A stretch of DNA of 64,000 nt from assembly GCA_000507305.1 (NCBI GenBank), contig DF239261.1, forward strand, positions 124,001 to 188,000, read 5' to 3'. Of this stretch, positions 43,014-56,734 are shown piece after piece; the stretch's first letter is position 1; every line of letters starts with the position of its first letter. Under the pieces are notes generated by a model that saw only the letters and a program-made list of their open reading frames with translations, was not told the origin of the DNA and did no database searches. The DNA is from Breviolum minutum Mf 1.05b.01 (Eukaryota > Sar > Dinophyceae > Suessiales > Symbiodiniaceae). The position numbers and the translations under genes are program-made.

Positions 43014-44179
43014 CATTTTCAACTCTTTAATTCTCAGGTGGTTTTTGCATGTTTTGCCAAGAGTCAATTTTCGATGTTTTTCGGCCGTTTTCGTTTCGTC
43101 CCAACAAAAAAACCCCATGGGATTTTTGGGTCCGCCCGAAATTTTGGAGCCCACACGAGTCTGCCGTATGAAAAGACTCTTGGCAAGTACATAATTTCTT
43201 GGGAATCTGCAAATCCATTTCATATCCCCAACACGATGAGGGACTCATCGTAGGATTGGATCGGTTCACTCCTAGCTGCTTGATTCATCCATTTTGCGGT
43301 GTTTCCCCCTAGTTTTTGGTTCAACACACTTATGCAGGTGCTGCTTCGTGACATTCGTTGGGGGTTGAGCACTGTAAAATTGTTGTGATTTGACCTGATG
43401 ACAAACCAACTCACGGGAAAATCAATCGTTGAACTATTTGCCTGGACGTTTCAAGTCGCGTCATGCGCATCATTTGGTGCTGGCCAACATTTTCAACATT
43501 TGTCTTGCAGAAGCGCATGACATGCAGCATATCTACAGTAGAAACAGTGCACCAACCAACAAAAACCAAGAGGTAGAAACCTTGAGGTATCGACCTTGAA
43601 AGAGGTATCAACCTTGAGACACCCAACCAACAGAGAACATCCGCCATGGAAAAGTAACATGAAACTTCCAAGCTTTGGAAAATGCCCACAGGCGCCCGGG
43701 AACCTGAAAAAAACACACACACCTTTTTAAAGGAAGGTTTCAAAGACATTTTTGCGTAATGAATGATGTATTCAGGTTGGGATTTTGGAAGTTGTGGCTA
43801 ACTGCCGTTTTTTTTTGGCAGTTCAGAGTCTGTTGGTTGTTTTTGGTGCTTTGCGTTTCAAAGCAAACGCAACAACAATGATAAATCAAAAAATATCTCC
43901 AAAAACATCTCAATGAATTTATGTGAATCAAAGGGAAGCCAAAACTTTTTCACGAGTTGAAAAACCAACGATTTTTTCCAAAATCATATTTCATTCCAAT
44001 GGTTCGCCTATGATGCGATCCACTAAAGAAATCTCCATGCAACGCTCCAGTTTCATCAGTTATCAAGGGCCAAGCCGCTGGAGCCACGAAAGGTTTGGAA
44101 CTGGCAGATAGATGTGGTCTACTCAAACTCAGTGGACGCTATGGAATTGAAAGGCGGGGAGGGGTGAAGGGCTGTGGTT
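43014..44179. other. Unassigned sequence
   Basis: Short frames only. I see no repeat family or exon with convincing boundaries. Confidence 0.45.
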
Positions 44180-44180
44180 T

Positions 44181-44274
<94 letters not shown>
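44180..44274. repeat. (TTG)n microsatellite
   Basis: About 31 uninterrupted TTG units, giving an artefactual poly-Cys frame. Confidence 0.97.
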
Positions 44275-44275
<1 letters not shown>

Positions 44276-44401
44276 ACAGTATGTGGTATATCAGTAGAGC
44301 CGCACGAGGCGGTGGCGGAAGTTTCAAGAATAGGAAACGTATAGGAGAGATTGGTTGTTGTGAATCACGGATGACAAAGCGAAAACACGACTAACTGCCG
44401 A

Positions 44402-44439
44402 ATAGTTAGTTAGTTAGTTAGCCAGGTATATGGCTAATC

Positions 44440-44476
<37 letters not shown>

Positions 44477-44500
44477 TATAGTTAGTTAGTTAGTTAGTTG

Positions 44501-44547
<47 letters not shown>

Positions 44548-44805
44548 GGCTGATCAGTTAGTTAGCTAGTTAATTAGTTACTTAGTTAGTTTGTTAGGAG
44601 TTATTTAGGTAGTTAGTTAACTAGTTAGTGAGGTAGGTAGTTAGTTAGTTAGTTAGTTAGTTAGTTGGTTAGTTAGTTAGTGAGTTAGTTGGCTGATCAG
44701 TTAGTTAGCTAGTTAATTAGTTACTTAGTTAGTTTGTTAGTGAGTGAGTTATTTAGGTAGTTAGTTAACTAGTTAGTGAGGTAGGTAGGTAGGTAGGTAG
44801 GTAGG

Positions 44806-44847
<42 letters not shown>

Positions 44848-44900
44848 AGTTAGTGAGTTAGTTAGTTAGATAGTTAGTTAGTTAGTTAGCTAGTCAGTTA
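44402..44900. repeat. (TTAG)n array with a higher-order unit
   Basis: TTAG repeats with interruptions. The variant block TTGGCTGATCAGTTAGTTAG, followed by CTAGTTAATTAGTTACTTAG, occurs at 44546 and again at 44689. The array therefore has a 143 bp higher-order unit. It is not a telomere: plant/alveolate-type TTTAGGG is absent. Confidence 0.9.
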
Positions 44901-44904
44901 GAAA

Positions 44905-45271
44905 CCTCTCAAAATGCTGCAAAACACAGGTGTTTTGTGCATTCTGACTTGCAAATGTGCTTCGCGCCACAGCGGTGTGCCATCTTTGGACATCGGAACT
45001 TCAAAAAGTGGCCCGAGAGTGTGGTGTTTTGCACATTTTGACTTACAAATGTGCTTCGCGCCACAGCGGCGTGCGATTTTTGGACATCGGAACTGCCAAA
45101 ATCGGTCCCGCACTGAGGTTGCTTGCGCATTTTGACTTGCAAATGTGCTTCGCGCCACAGCGGCGTACCATTTTTCGAGATCTGAAGTAGCAAAATTGGT
45201 TCGAGCATGCGGTGTCTTGTGCATTTTGACTTGAAAATGTGCTTCGCGCCACAGCGCCGTGCCATTTTTCA
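44905..45271. repeat. Minisatellite, 94-95 bp unit, four copies, CG-rich core
   Basis: The core GTGCTTCGCGCCACAGCG begins at 44956, 45051, 45145 and 45239 (spacings 95, 94, 94). Each unit also has GCATTTTGACTTGCAAAT and a GACATCGGAACT-like arm. Because 94 is not a multiple of three, all three minus-strand frames stay open and rotate through the same peptides (ARRCGAKHICKSKC, PLWREAHLQVKMHK). I recall the same peptide words from many dinoflagellate hypothetical proteins; this is from memory and unchecked. Confidence 0.9.
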
Positions 45272-45665
45272 TCTGTCCGCTGAACAGCTACCTCCGCACC
45301 CGCCGCTTTAGCGAGGCTACTTTTCGAACATCAGAGACCACGAATCATTGGAAAAACACAGCGAGTCTCGACGTCCCTAACATTTCGCGCACGTGTACCT
45401 GCGTTCTACTGACTCTACACGCGTGTTGATCTTCTTTCTGCTGACTTGACATCTCTACTCTGCTTGACACCTCTACTCTGCTTTTCAACTCTGCATATTG
45501 TCGGAAGTTGGACTTCTAAACTTCCTTCGATAAGAATATGTAAGACTCAGTTGATATTGATATATTTATTTGCATACATAATCTATGTTGCCGAGGCGTA
45601 GGTTTGTAGATTCCCTGTTGCCCTGGTCCCAGAACTCCTGACCTTTTCAAGCTGTGACCTTTCAG
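45272..45665. other. Region upstream of gene 1
   Basis: GC-rich start (CCGCACCCGCCGCTTTAGCG), then pyrimidine-rich sequence leading to the exon 1 acceptor. Promoter or earlier exons could lie here, but I cannot point to any. Confidence 0.35.
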
Positions 45666-45792
45666 GAGGATCCTTTGGATAGCCGTGATGTGGTGGTTTG
45701 TGGTGCTGGCCTATGGGTACATTCTGTGGATTGCCAAGGGATGCACTGCATACATGCCATTCATTTCTGATATGGGTTACTTGGAAGGGAAA
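45666..45792 (+). CDS. Gene 1 exon 1: first membrane helix and PFISDMG motif
   Basis: Acceptor CCTTTCAG just before, with an in-frame TGA further upstream. It reads RILWIAVMWWFVVLAYGYIL then WIAKGCTAYMPFISDMGYLE. The donor is not certain: AAA|GTTGAG gives phase 0, but a GA donor two codons earlier would match exon 2. Too short to appear as a long reading frame. Confidence 0.6.
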
Positions 45793-48700
45793 GTTGAGTG
45801 ACCCGAATGAGAAAAAACTGTTTAAACTTGGAGGGTAGTTGTTCCATCAAGATTGTCCCAAACTTGGTTTATATCATATATACATCAAATCCAACAGAGT
45901 GGTAAGCAAACAAAGCTGGCTGGAAAGTGGACCATGAATTAAGGCGGTGTTTCCTATCTTGTTGATGTCCACATCCGTGAAATTTACTGGGTCGGGTACT
46001 TGTGGTCTAAACTGTACAGGTCTATATATATATATATATTATATAGGTTGCTATATGATTTTCGGATAGCCTTCCCAACCGGTCCCTGCAATTTTTTCCC
46101 TTTGATGACATAGGAAGGTCGATGAATTCGTTACGCTGTCGATGGTCGTGGAAGCCAGGTCGTCTCATCTTCCAAGCATCAATTTTGAGCTGCGGGTTTT
46201 TTTACATACGTAGTTTCAGAACGTAATTTTCAATCACCAAAAGTTGAATGATGCACATTAGCGTAGAGTGTGGGATTGGGTCCAGTCCAAAAATTCGGTG
46301 GCTGCAGACCGTGAGGGCTAGTCGCCAAGAAGATCTCTTTACAGGGTTAACGTTGAAGAATGATCCAATGATGTCAGTAGATTCAGCTTTTGGGGCTTGG
46401 GGCGGGTCGTTTTTGGTTTTTCAAAACAAACCAGAAACTAGCTGCAGTATATACTGGACACAGAATGCGCTTATGTTTGCAGATAATTCTCGCTTGAATT
46501 TTCATCATCAGTGCTAGGTCGAGTCGGATTTCTGCCCATTTCTCGGCTTAGACTCAGATATTCTAGTCATATTCAACAAAAAAATCTGGTGTATTCTACA
46601 TTGTGCCACACAAGATAGGCTTGTAGGATCGTTATCTCAGTTATAAATGGAGTCACTTTTTATAACCTGTGTAAATGGCCTTAAAAACAAACGGGTTTCA
46701 TTTCTTTCCTAATCACCTGCAAGTCGTCAGCTTAGGTTTGCAAGCTCACATTCCAAGGCTCTTCACTCTTGGAAGTGTCATTGAAGGTTCCTCGGTAGCT
46801 GAACGTTGCAGGTGAGCAGTGATCAGTTGAGGGCCCCTGGGTGATTTAAGCTGCACCCTTTCTGCCAAAATCATGGAAGTGGAAAATCACCCTAAATGTA
46901 TTATATTATACAGATATTTGTTTATTATATATTATATATTCATACACAACTATATCCACATGCACCGTAACACCACAAACCAGGATTTAGGTTCCCCCCC
47001 AAAAAATCAATCATCCAAGAAGGCCGTTTAAAAAGGGGCCCAAAAACCAAACCCGCAAGACTTCTTCAGGGATTTTGGATTTTTTGGCTCGACAAGCATC
47101 CATCGACGTCGACTCACCCACCGAGCGGCGCATCGAAAAACTCCGAGGTCTTTTGTTGAGTTTCTTTTTGTTGTGGTCCACCATTGCAAGACACCAAATC
47201 CTCAAGCTCCTTCGTTTGCGCTTCTTCGTGCTGGAGTCCTTTGGTTTTGTTTTAAAAAAAATCAGTTGGGATGTTGGGATGTGGTGAAAATTGGGTGTAT
47301 ATAGCTGATTGGTTCTGGATCTGATGATTTCTCGAAATTCCCAGGCATTTGTTAACAACGAAAAGGATTTTTCGGTGATTCTTTCCAGGGTATTTTTGGA
47401 AAAGAACCAAAAAAACATTTCGGTATCTCCTTTTTTTCCACTACCAAAAAATCATGATCAAAAGTTGCCTAGAGTTTCGACATTTTGGGAAGTCAAAGTC
47501 GACGTTGAACCCTTTGGGCTCGCTTGGAAAACGCAACGCAACGCTTGGACACTGGACCTTAAAAAGCTGTGAAAAAACCGCAGGGGGATTTTCTGCCGAT
47601 TTACTAAAAGAAAAAGCCGTTTAAATGAAGGGATTTCAGTGTGACACCTTCCACATGATGCTTCCAGTTTCCGAGCCATTTGTAGAGGTACAGTAACCAC
47701 ACTTGGCCTGGACCTTCCCAGGCCTGTTGTTAGTCAACGTTGCAAAGTTTTCCACGTCTTTGATACATGCTTCATTCGTGGGTGTTCTTACTTAGTGGCG
47801 CCCCAAATACATAAATACTTAGTGACATGTCATTTACATTAAAAGAAATGGGACTTTTCCTTCAGAATGAAACAGGAATCCTGGCTCGGGTGTATTAGGG
47901 GAATCGGTAGGGGACAATTCACACCTCGACATGATCTAGAATAGGAAGGATTTGACTTTAAAAAAAATGGACCCCCCCGAAAATGGTTGTTTCGTGTCTT
48001 TCCTGGCTGGGTGCTTAGCGATGAGCAAATGAACAAATGAGCAAAGGAAGGAGCAGTTTTCCTGCTCCCCAAAAAGAAACCGAGCAGTTTCTTGTTGCAA
48101 AATGGTCACGGTGTTGAGACATTTTCAGCTGCGAAGTTATCCAAAGTACAACACTTTGCCCAGTGGTATTATTACCGAATCAGCCGATGTTTGCTTGGTG
48201 GGTTGATGTTGATGGTTAAGCCGTGACACGCCTTTTTTCAGTGTGTCTCCTACAAATGCCTCCATCCCTTTCACCCAGGGGTTCCTACACAAAACATACT
48301 GTACACCACCAACCATTGGATTGAACGGGACACACTAAGTGGTATACTTCTCTTTTTTGTAAACGCGGGGCAACGATATACCCTTCAAAATCATGTTACA
48401 TATACATCGGCAAAATACATCTCTCTATACACGAAAGATTTCATGTGATTAATTTCACCCAGTTTAAATTCTACATCCTACCTCGCACAAACACTTCTCA
48501 ACACCTTCCACACCCCGGCCCCCCCCAACAAAAAACAAATCTTCAGATTTTTTTCCAAAACAAAACTCTCTCAAAAACATCAAGGGTCCTTTGTGCTCTG
48601 ACGGGAATCATGGCTGTATCTGGTACCTTCTTCATTGGTTTCTTTCCATGGGATGTCTATACACTGCTGCACTTCGCTTGTGCCATCAACGTCTTTTGGG

Positions 48701-51700
48701 GTGGCTCCTTGCCTTGGGTCCAAGTGTTTCAATGGTCCGAGTGCCTTCCCGTTTTGTTTTTTTTTGCGGGGGGGAGAAAAGATGGGGCTTTTCTCTGGAA
48801 TTGAGTAATATCCCGGGGTACCAAATTGGGGAAGTCTGTTCTGACTGGTGATATCCTATTTGTCCTAACAGTGCATATATTCTTTCGTCAGATTCGTGAA
48901 GAAATGTCTCAAAAGATTGGTGAATCAGCGCGAAAAGTTCTTTGATTTTGGCACCTGGGCCTCAATACCAACAGCAAAGAGTTGTTTTTTTGAATGAAAA
49001 TTTGCGGCCCGGCCCATGTTTTGCGATTTTTTGTTCAGCGCCTAAAACCTTAGACTCTTAGAAGAACATCCAGCTATACTTTGTAGACAAAACGCACTCA
49101 GTTGGCATGGTTGAACCACGAGTAAATGTTACCGGGTTACTTTGAACCACCGGAGAAGGGATGCAAACAAAAGCCAAGCAAAAAAACATCCAGCCGCGAA
49201 AAACCAGGATGCTTCTACTCCTTCTTCACATGTTTGCTGTGTCACGGCATTCATAGCGAAGTCTCTGTATCTTTGGGATTCGTCCACAGCATGTACAATT
49301 GGCTGATGCTCGGTTGGAGACCTGCTTCCAGTTGGTGATCCTTCCCATGACCTTGTCATAACTGGTGCGTGTCTGTGTTTTCCATTGAAGAAGCACTCCC
49401 TGAAATTGAACATAGAAATTAGATGAAGGCAAATAAAACCAGGAATATCCCATAATTTCAAAGGTCAAACTATCTTTTTCAAAGCAAGTGGCATCACTTT
49501 GGAGACATGCATGCGTCACATGTACCGGACTATCAGGTTGTGCAGCTTTGCATACCGCCATCCACATAAAGAACACCCCCATTGCTTGGTTGAGTTGTAG
49601 AAGGGATTTATATAATCCTTTGCAATAGGATCAATAGGTACCATAGGGATAGTTTATCTTCCATTATTGTACTCCCTTTACTCCCTGTCATTTGATGTTC
49701 ATATCAATAGAGTGGGATTGCCCAAGTCGAGGGTCACTTCGCAAGGATTTCTCTCATAAACTGAGAAGTTCCAACCAATCAACTGGCTAGCTAGCTATAC
49801 ATGTATATATATATATACATATTTGTGCAGTTGTTTTTTTCAAGCATCTTTTCAAGCTAAAAAAAAGGATATCATCAAGTTTGTGGTCAATTTTCTAGAT
49901 TCTATACTGGATAGCCGTATGCCACTTTTTCAGATGCGAGGGAGAATCCCAAATTCTTTGGGTAAGAGCAGTGTGTCCCTCAGAAGCATCCCTCAGGACA
50001 ACGTAATGCTTAGATGATCTTTGAAGTTAGGATCGGTGCAAAGTGCCAATCAGGTTCTTGTCATGAGAGATCTCAAGTATTTCAAGATCTTTCCAGTATT
50101 CCAGCGGGTTTTGCCTGGTTTAGCAACAGTTTCCCTCCAGTTCGGTCACAACCAAGGAAATATGTTCCGCTTCATCCACAAATCAGGCCCCTCAAATCAT
50201 ACCAGCATCAACCAATCATCCAAAAAAATCTCAGGACCCCTTTGTGTGGCTTCTGTTTCTTCGGTGTGTTCGCGTGTTTATTTGCTGCACTGGATGCTCG
50301 CCCAGACTTCTTTACCTGGACCTGGTGGTCCACGCTACAGGTGGTGAACGGGGTGGAGGGTTGGGCAACCGGGAGAAGTTTTCGGCACTGGGGTTGATGG
50401 GTGGTTGTCAATTGGACATGACATGGATGAAATCCAAGTGCTTGCCAAACAGATGTATACAATTATGCTATTGGGATGATCAGAATCCGAATCCTTGATC
50501 TTAATAAGTGGAACACAGCATGTTGAAAACAGGGTGCTGAGTGCTGACCTGGGAATTTCAACACCATTCGCAGTGTTTCATTCAACTACTTGCCGGTTTC
50601 AACCATGTCCTAATTTTATACCCTCAAAAATAGGGGTTGAAGATGATGACCCGTTGACCGATTAAACCCACGTTTGGGGTTTTCCTGTCATTTCCCTGTC
50701 TTTTTTTAAGGGTTTCCAACCAACAGGGATTTTTTTCCCACCAACGGCATCCTGGAAAAAGTGAAGGTGAAGAGCCGTCATGGATGGTGTTTTTTTTTTT
50801 CCCCCTGCAATTCCTGGGGGAAAAAGAAAGGATTACATCAAATCCATCACCACATTTTTTTTATTGATGGAAATTAACCCATCCATCAATGCTGGTGTTT
50901 TTTTTTTTTCTGATTTCCTTACGCTTTTAATCCCCGATGCCAGCACAGTAGGCACTGGCCAGGGAGGACTTTTTGGCCTATTGCAGTAGCAACTTGGTAA
51001 CCACGGGGGGGAAGGTGGGGATGTCAGGGTGGCTGGTCCGAGGTTTAAGGCAGCAAATCAACAAGCTATTTCACTACTTTGCCGAATTGGCAGTGATTGA
51101 TATTAGGGATTACAGTAGTAGGTGACTCCTTGTGATTTTGCTTTTTTTTTTGCGTTTTGAGTCTGGAGAAATTGCAAAGAAGACACTGAATAGATTTGAT
51201 CTACTGAGAATTGATGTTTTTTTGTGGATTGGGGCGATCCTTTCAGCACGACGAGATTTCAGGTAAAGTTAAACTACTTATGATGTCTCCCGGAAAGCGA
51301 GGAGGGGAATGATAGAGAGGGTGAATCCAGAAACAGTCAAAAAATGTCAAAAATTTGTGACGCAAGGCTGACATTGTGCTTTATTTGGGATTGAAATGAC
51401 AATCTAAGTATAAATCTTTATGCTTTTATGTATATATGTAATTGTTTCGTTTCCATTTTCGGGGTGTGTCTGACTTTTTCCGGGAAGCTTTCGTCAAGGC
51501 AATTTTTCGAAAAAAGGTAGTGGATTGGAAGGCCCGAAATCTTCGGTAAATTGTGGAGGTTGATGAAAAAGTATGATGCCCGTTAACACCTGGACCCTCC
51601 AAAGGGGGGCCTTTCATGGATGGGAGTTGGGGTGCCATTAAGCAATCTCTTAGGGTATATAGACATATAGAGATTATACATATACGCATATTTTTTCTTC

Positions 51701-53947
51701 TTATCATATATATTTTATCATTCTATACTATCCCAGGAAGTCCAAAGACCAAACTTTGCCCATTGGTAGTAGGGAATCCTTTACATGGATCATCCTAAAG
51801 ACCATTCTTTGTTTGGTCTTGGACTCCCAGGGCTATCATTGCATTTCCTTGTTATTATTGGTGTCATTACACGCATCAAAATCACCCGGATGCTGTGGTT
51901 CCCTGCCACTTAGTCTATGTTTGTTTGGTTGATATCTAATGAGTCATTGTTCAACTTGTGGTTGGTACACCGGTATGGCTGGGACTCATTTTTTCCAATT
52001 TTGAACAATGCTAGGCTCCCCTAAAACTGAACATACATTTCCTCAAAAATGGTGATTTGGAAAAGGCAAACATTTGAACATATGATGATTTTTGGATATC
52101 CACATCAATTTCAGGGGCTCCCCTGAACATACTCAAAAATGGTGATTTCCAATAGAGTGATTTCACTTTTCTGGGAAAGAAAATGTTCCGCATGGAAGGA
52201 TTTTCCAGGGCTGTAATACTTCTACTTATATTTTTCCCCATACCATACTGAGATGCATTCCTTGCGTCGTTTCTCCGTTTTATATACAAGGTTTGTAGAA
52301 AGAGCAGGAAACGCAGCAGTTCAGCCGTGAACCCTTTATCCTTCTGAGATTTGCCATGGATAGATGGATATCCAAACATTACCACCATTTTTTAGAAGTG
52401 TTGCCATGAATCCAAATCACCATTTTTGAGTATCTATGTTCAATTTCTAGGGTAGTTACGCCTCTGCACCAACTAGGGTCTCTTTTTTGAGGTGAGAGTT
52501 GGCATGGCTTACCTTGGGTGAAGCTTGGCTATGGAAATACAGATTCCGCAAGGTCGGGGGGAGTCGGGGGTGTTTTTCACCCTGGAAATTATGGGGAAGC
52601 TTAGGGAGTTTCCCACTGGGTCCCACTGGACATATGTTGGGATTGTTGGGTAGGTTTTTGGGTGATTGGATTCCAAGGTTTCAAGTTTCCCCATCTGTTT
52701 TTGTCTACAATTATGTGCTTTGGAACACCATGTCTGGGATGAAAAAAATACGTCCCTGGTTCAAGGGACACGGGTTTGAAACTGAATAAGCCGGGGTAGA
52801 TATTACAAGCCCATTTTTTTTGGGGGGTGGAGGGGTCAAAGGACAATATTAGTGAGCCTATATTGATCATTCCTATGAATCTATTGGCTATTCCAGCATT
52901 GGTGAATCATTTTGAATTCAGCCAGATTTTCCACTGAGTTTCTTCTGAAAAACCGTGACCTCACATTCGCTGCCGGCAACTTTTGGGACAGTGTGGTTCG
53001 TGTTTTTTTTTGCAGAAGAGGGGTTGATCAATTGGTGCAAGTGTTTTGTCTTTGAATCTGAATATCCAGTTTATTCAGTGATATGCAGAAAACAAAACAA
53101 GCCAACAATCATGAAGTCTTCAATCTTCTAAAAGAAGCTCTATAGAGAGAGCCATCAGAATCCTCAGCCAATGGGCTATTCGAAAGACTACCTTGGTCAG
53201 AGTTTTCAACCGTTCCAACTCGGAGACTCGGGGCAAACCTTTCGTTTTTGGGCCGTTTCATGGTGGTTGCCTCCGGATCTTTCATAACGTTTCAACGTTT
53301 CAATATGTCAATAGGTCAATCTAAGAACAGGATAGAGTCAGGGAAAAGCCACCAAGCTGAAACACTGAAACACTTTAATAACCAAACTGAAACACTCGGA
53401 AATATCCAGAGCTTTCAGATCTTGCCAAGTGTGAAATTAAAAAAGCTTTGGCATCATTGGCCCAAGCTGAATGCAAGCTGAATGATGAGATGTATGTTTC
53501 TCTGCAAATTCCTGAAAAAACATCCATGTACTGTTGATGGAAGAAAATTCTGCACCACCTGCCATGCATCAAAAACTGTGTATATATATATGTATATGTA
53601 TATGTATATAATCAGGTCAAATTATAGCGACACACCTCACCCCAAAAGGTAGCGAATCGAAAGGGGAATCCTGTTTTTTGAGGGAAATCTAGCTTGGTGA
53701 AATATTATAAATTTGTATAATTTTTTTTTCTCATTTGGTGCCAAAAAAATCCCCAAAAACCCATCACAATCCATCCATGTCTCACTGTCACGATTGCAAG
53801 CAAGCCTTTCACCTTTACGCCGAGTTGAGGAACAGCTGTGCTTTTTTGGAATGGCTGACCCTAGGCTTGCTTTGTGTATCTATGTTTGCAGGCAGGGCGA
53901 AAAAGGGGATGGGTGAAATGCGAGATGGGGCCATACAACAGCGATAA
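45666..53947 (+). CDS. Gene 1: Frag1/DRAM/Sfk1-like multi-pass membrane protein (five exons seen)
   Basis: Exons at 45666-45792, 46731-46811, 48585-48740, 50235-50340 and 53801-53947. Exons 2-5 join in compatible phases (2/2, 2/2, 0/0). The product would be about 205 residues plus anything upstream, close to the 230-270 usual for the family. Exon 1 has the first membrane helix followed by YMPFISDMG, like the PYISDTG signature of the family. Exon 2 has PRLFTLG, exon 3 a helix pair around FPWD-x5-H, exon 4 one helix, and exon 5 the last helix with the Glu-Trp pair typical of the family (FLEWLTLGLL). In animals, DRAM proteins sit in lysosomal membranes and act in autophagy, while Frag1/PGAP2 acts in GPI-anchor remodelling; which of these applies is unknown. 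The exon 1-exon 2 junction is unresolved and another exon may be missing. A paralogue follows (gene 2). Introns hold repeats of families D and J and a long foldback. Confidence 0.55.
46615..46700. repeat. Family D remnant in gene 1 intron
   Basis: TAGGATCGTTATCTCAGTTA and TAAATGGAGTCACTTTTTAT then AAATGGCC, the left half of a D element. Confidence 0.45.
46731..46811 (+). CDS. Gene 1 exon 2
   Basis: Preceded by a pyrimidine-rich tract with a CCTAATCAC branch-like word and CGTCAG, and followed by a consensus donor GTGAGC. It reads LGLQAHIPRLFTLGSVIEGS then SVAERC. Proline-Arg-x-Phe after the PFISDMG motif matches the position of the family's second helix. Its two-base end phase fits exon 3. 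Confidence 0.5.
46812..48584 (+). other. Gene 1 intron 2
   Basis: About 1.8 kb. Contains TATA-rich DNA (46900-46940) and two open patches with natural composition. One is on the plus strand near 47075-47230 (RRIEKLRGLLLSFFLLWSTI); its minus-strand alternative is also open. The other is near 47460-47570. Either could be an additional or alternative exon. Confidence 0.3.
48585..48740 (+). CDS. Gene 1 exon 3: helices around FPWD-x5-H
   Basis: Begins after CATCAAG and ends at GTCCGA|GTGCCT. It reads VLCALTGIMAVSGTFFIGFF, then PWDVYTLLHFACAINVFWGG and SLPWVQVFQWSE. The pattern of a Gly-rich helix, a short polar loop, His, then a helix with Phe and Gly-Ser-Leu is what the DRAM family shows in its middle. 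It aligns without gaps to the gene 2 exon at 59754-59845. Confidence 0.6.
48741..50234 (+). other. Gene 1 intron 3
   Basis: About 1.5 kb. No repeat family is clearly recognised. (TA)n at 49803-49820. A minus-strand frame at 49226-49582 is open but Cys/Ser-rich and unassigned. Confidence 0.35.
50235..50340 (+). CDS. Gene 1 exon 4: single membrane helix
   Basis: Acceptor AATCTCAG and donor CTACAG|GTGGTG. It reads TPLCGFCFFGVFACLFAALD then ARPDFFTWTWWSTLQ. Its phases fit exon 3 (two bases carried over) and exon 5 (phase 0). Another frame is open but lacks a helix. Confidence 0.5.
51731..51831. repeat. Foldback element, family J, in gene 1 intron
   Basis: CCCAGGAAGTCCAAAGACCA at the left and TTGGTCTTGGACTCCCAGGG at the right. 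GGATCATCCTAAAGACCATT is identical to the copy at 1868-1968. Confidence 0.75.
52013..52455. repeat. Composite foldback region in gene 1 intron
   Basis: GGCTCCCCTAAAACTGAACA (52013) and GGCTCCCCTGAACATACTCA (52115) are direct repeats, each leading into TCAAAAATGGTGATTT. The inverted form AAATCACCATTTTTGAG, then TATGTTCAATTTCTAGGG, lies at 52418-52455. Probably two related elements, one inside or beside the other. Confidence 0.55.
53801..53947 (+). CDS. Gene 1 exon 5: last helix and C-terminus
   Basis: After GATTGCAAG. It reads QAFHLYAELRNSCAFLEWLT, then LGLLCVSMFAGRAKKGMGEM and a polar tail before TAA. The Glu-Trp at the head of the last helix is the family's conserved pair. A basic tail follows (RAKKGMGEMR). 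The start could instead be at GCCGAG|TTGAGG, also in phase 0. Confidence 0.55.
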   Translation, partial: QAFHLYAELRNSCAFLEWLTLGLLCVSMFAGRAKKGMGEMRDGAIQQR

Positions 53948-56014
<2,067 letters not shown>

Positions 56015-56633
56015 AAAAGACGTCAAAGGAACTAATTTATAATACAGGTTGGAAACATGTTGCCATGCCACCTCATTTTGCGTCTTTTGTTTCGCTGCGA
56101 ATCGTGGACCCAATGTGAGCATATATGGCGTATGTGTACAGCATCCATACTTTGTGAAATATTACTGACATATCGACAATATAAAGATGTTTCAACACGG
56201 GTTCTTCAATCAGTATATATATATCCTTCTCGAGTGCCACAGTTGTAAATACACACGTATATTTCTCTATAGTATGCACGCTCTGAAAACCCATGAATAC
56301 TCTTCATACTTTACGAATACTACTACATACAAAAAGTTAGATATACTAGATCTACAGCCGAGATATTTGATAGACGTACACTGACGTACACGACGTATAC
56401 ATCTATTGCTTCCCATTGCTCCACTCAACGGTTAGGCAACATTTGGGTACCCTTGGCAAGGTGGTCGTTGAACATGGGTTGACGCTGACATGATGTGCAA
56501 AATCTACTAAAATCTGGCATCAAACCTTGTGGAACATGTAGTTCCGAAAGGATTATTTGCCGTTCTTTGATTGTCATGCTGTACCATACGATCATATACC
56601 AACTGAACTCTTTTGGAAGTATTTTATTTTCAG
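56015..56633. other. Upstream of gene 2
   Basis: AT-rich with no repeat family or exon identified. Earlier exons or a promoter may lie here. Confidence 0.35.
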
Positions 56634-56734
56634 GAGTTGTAAGTACCTCTGTCCGGTGTTCATCGTGGCGGTGGTGGTTGCTGCTGGTGATCAGTGCTCC
56701 TTCACTGTGCATCGTTCTCTACATCACATGGCTG
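56634..56734 (+). CDS. Gene 2 exon: first membrane helix
   Basis: Acceptor TTTTATTTTCAG and donor GCTG|GTAAATGG. It reads VVSTSVRCSSWRWWLLLVIS then APSLCIVLYITWL. A Trp-rich entry into a helix is usual for the family's first segment. The frame stays open beyond the donor, so an unspliced reading cannot be excluded. Confidence 0.5.

Larger units (their letters stand above)
50341..53800 (+). other. Gene 1 intron 4
   Basis: About 3.5 kb, with a family J element (51731-51831) and a long foldback region (52013-52455). Runs of T and G at 50785-50800 and 52807-52825. No other exon is identified. Confidence 0.35.

Noticed and set aside
44402..44900. TTAG repeats as a telomere or interstitial telomere
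   Set aside because: Dinoflagellate telomeres are TTTAGGG. Only the tetranucleotide TTAG with irregular variants is present, and it is internal.
44898..45272. Minus-strand 124-codon frame with WREAH/ARRCGAKH words as a gene
   Set aside because: All frames are open because of the 94-95 bp minisatellite. No start, splice site or codon signal.
47085..47100. TTTTTTGGCTCGAC as a relict spliced leader
   Set aside because: Only about nine bases resemble the leader and the expected CCGTAGCCA before it is absent.
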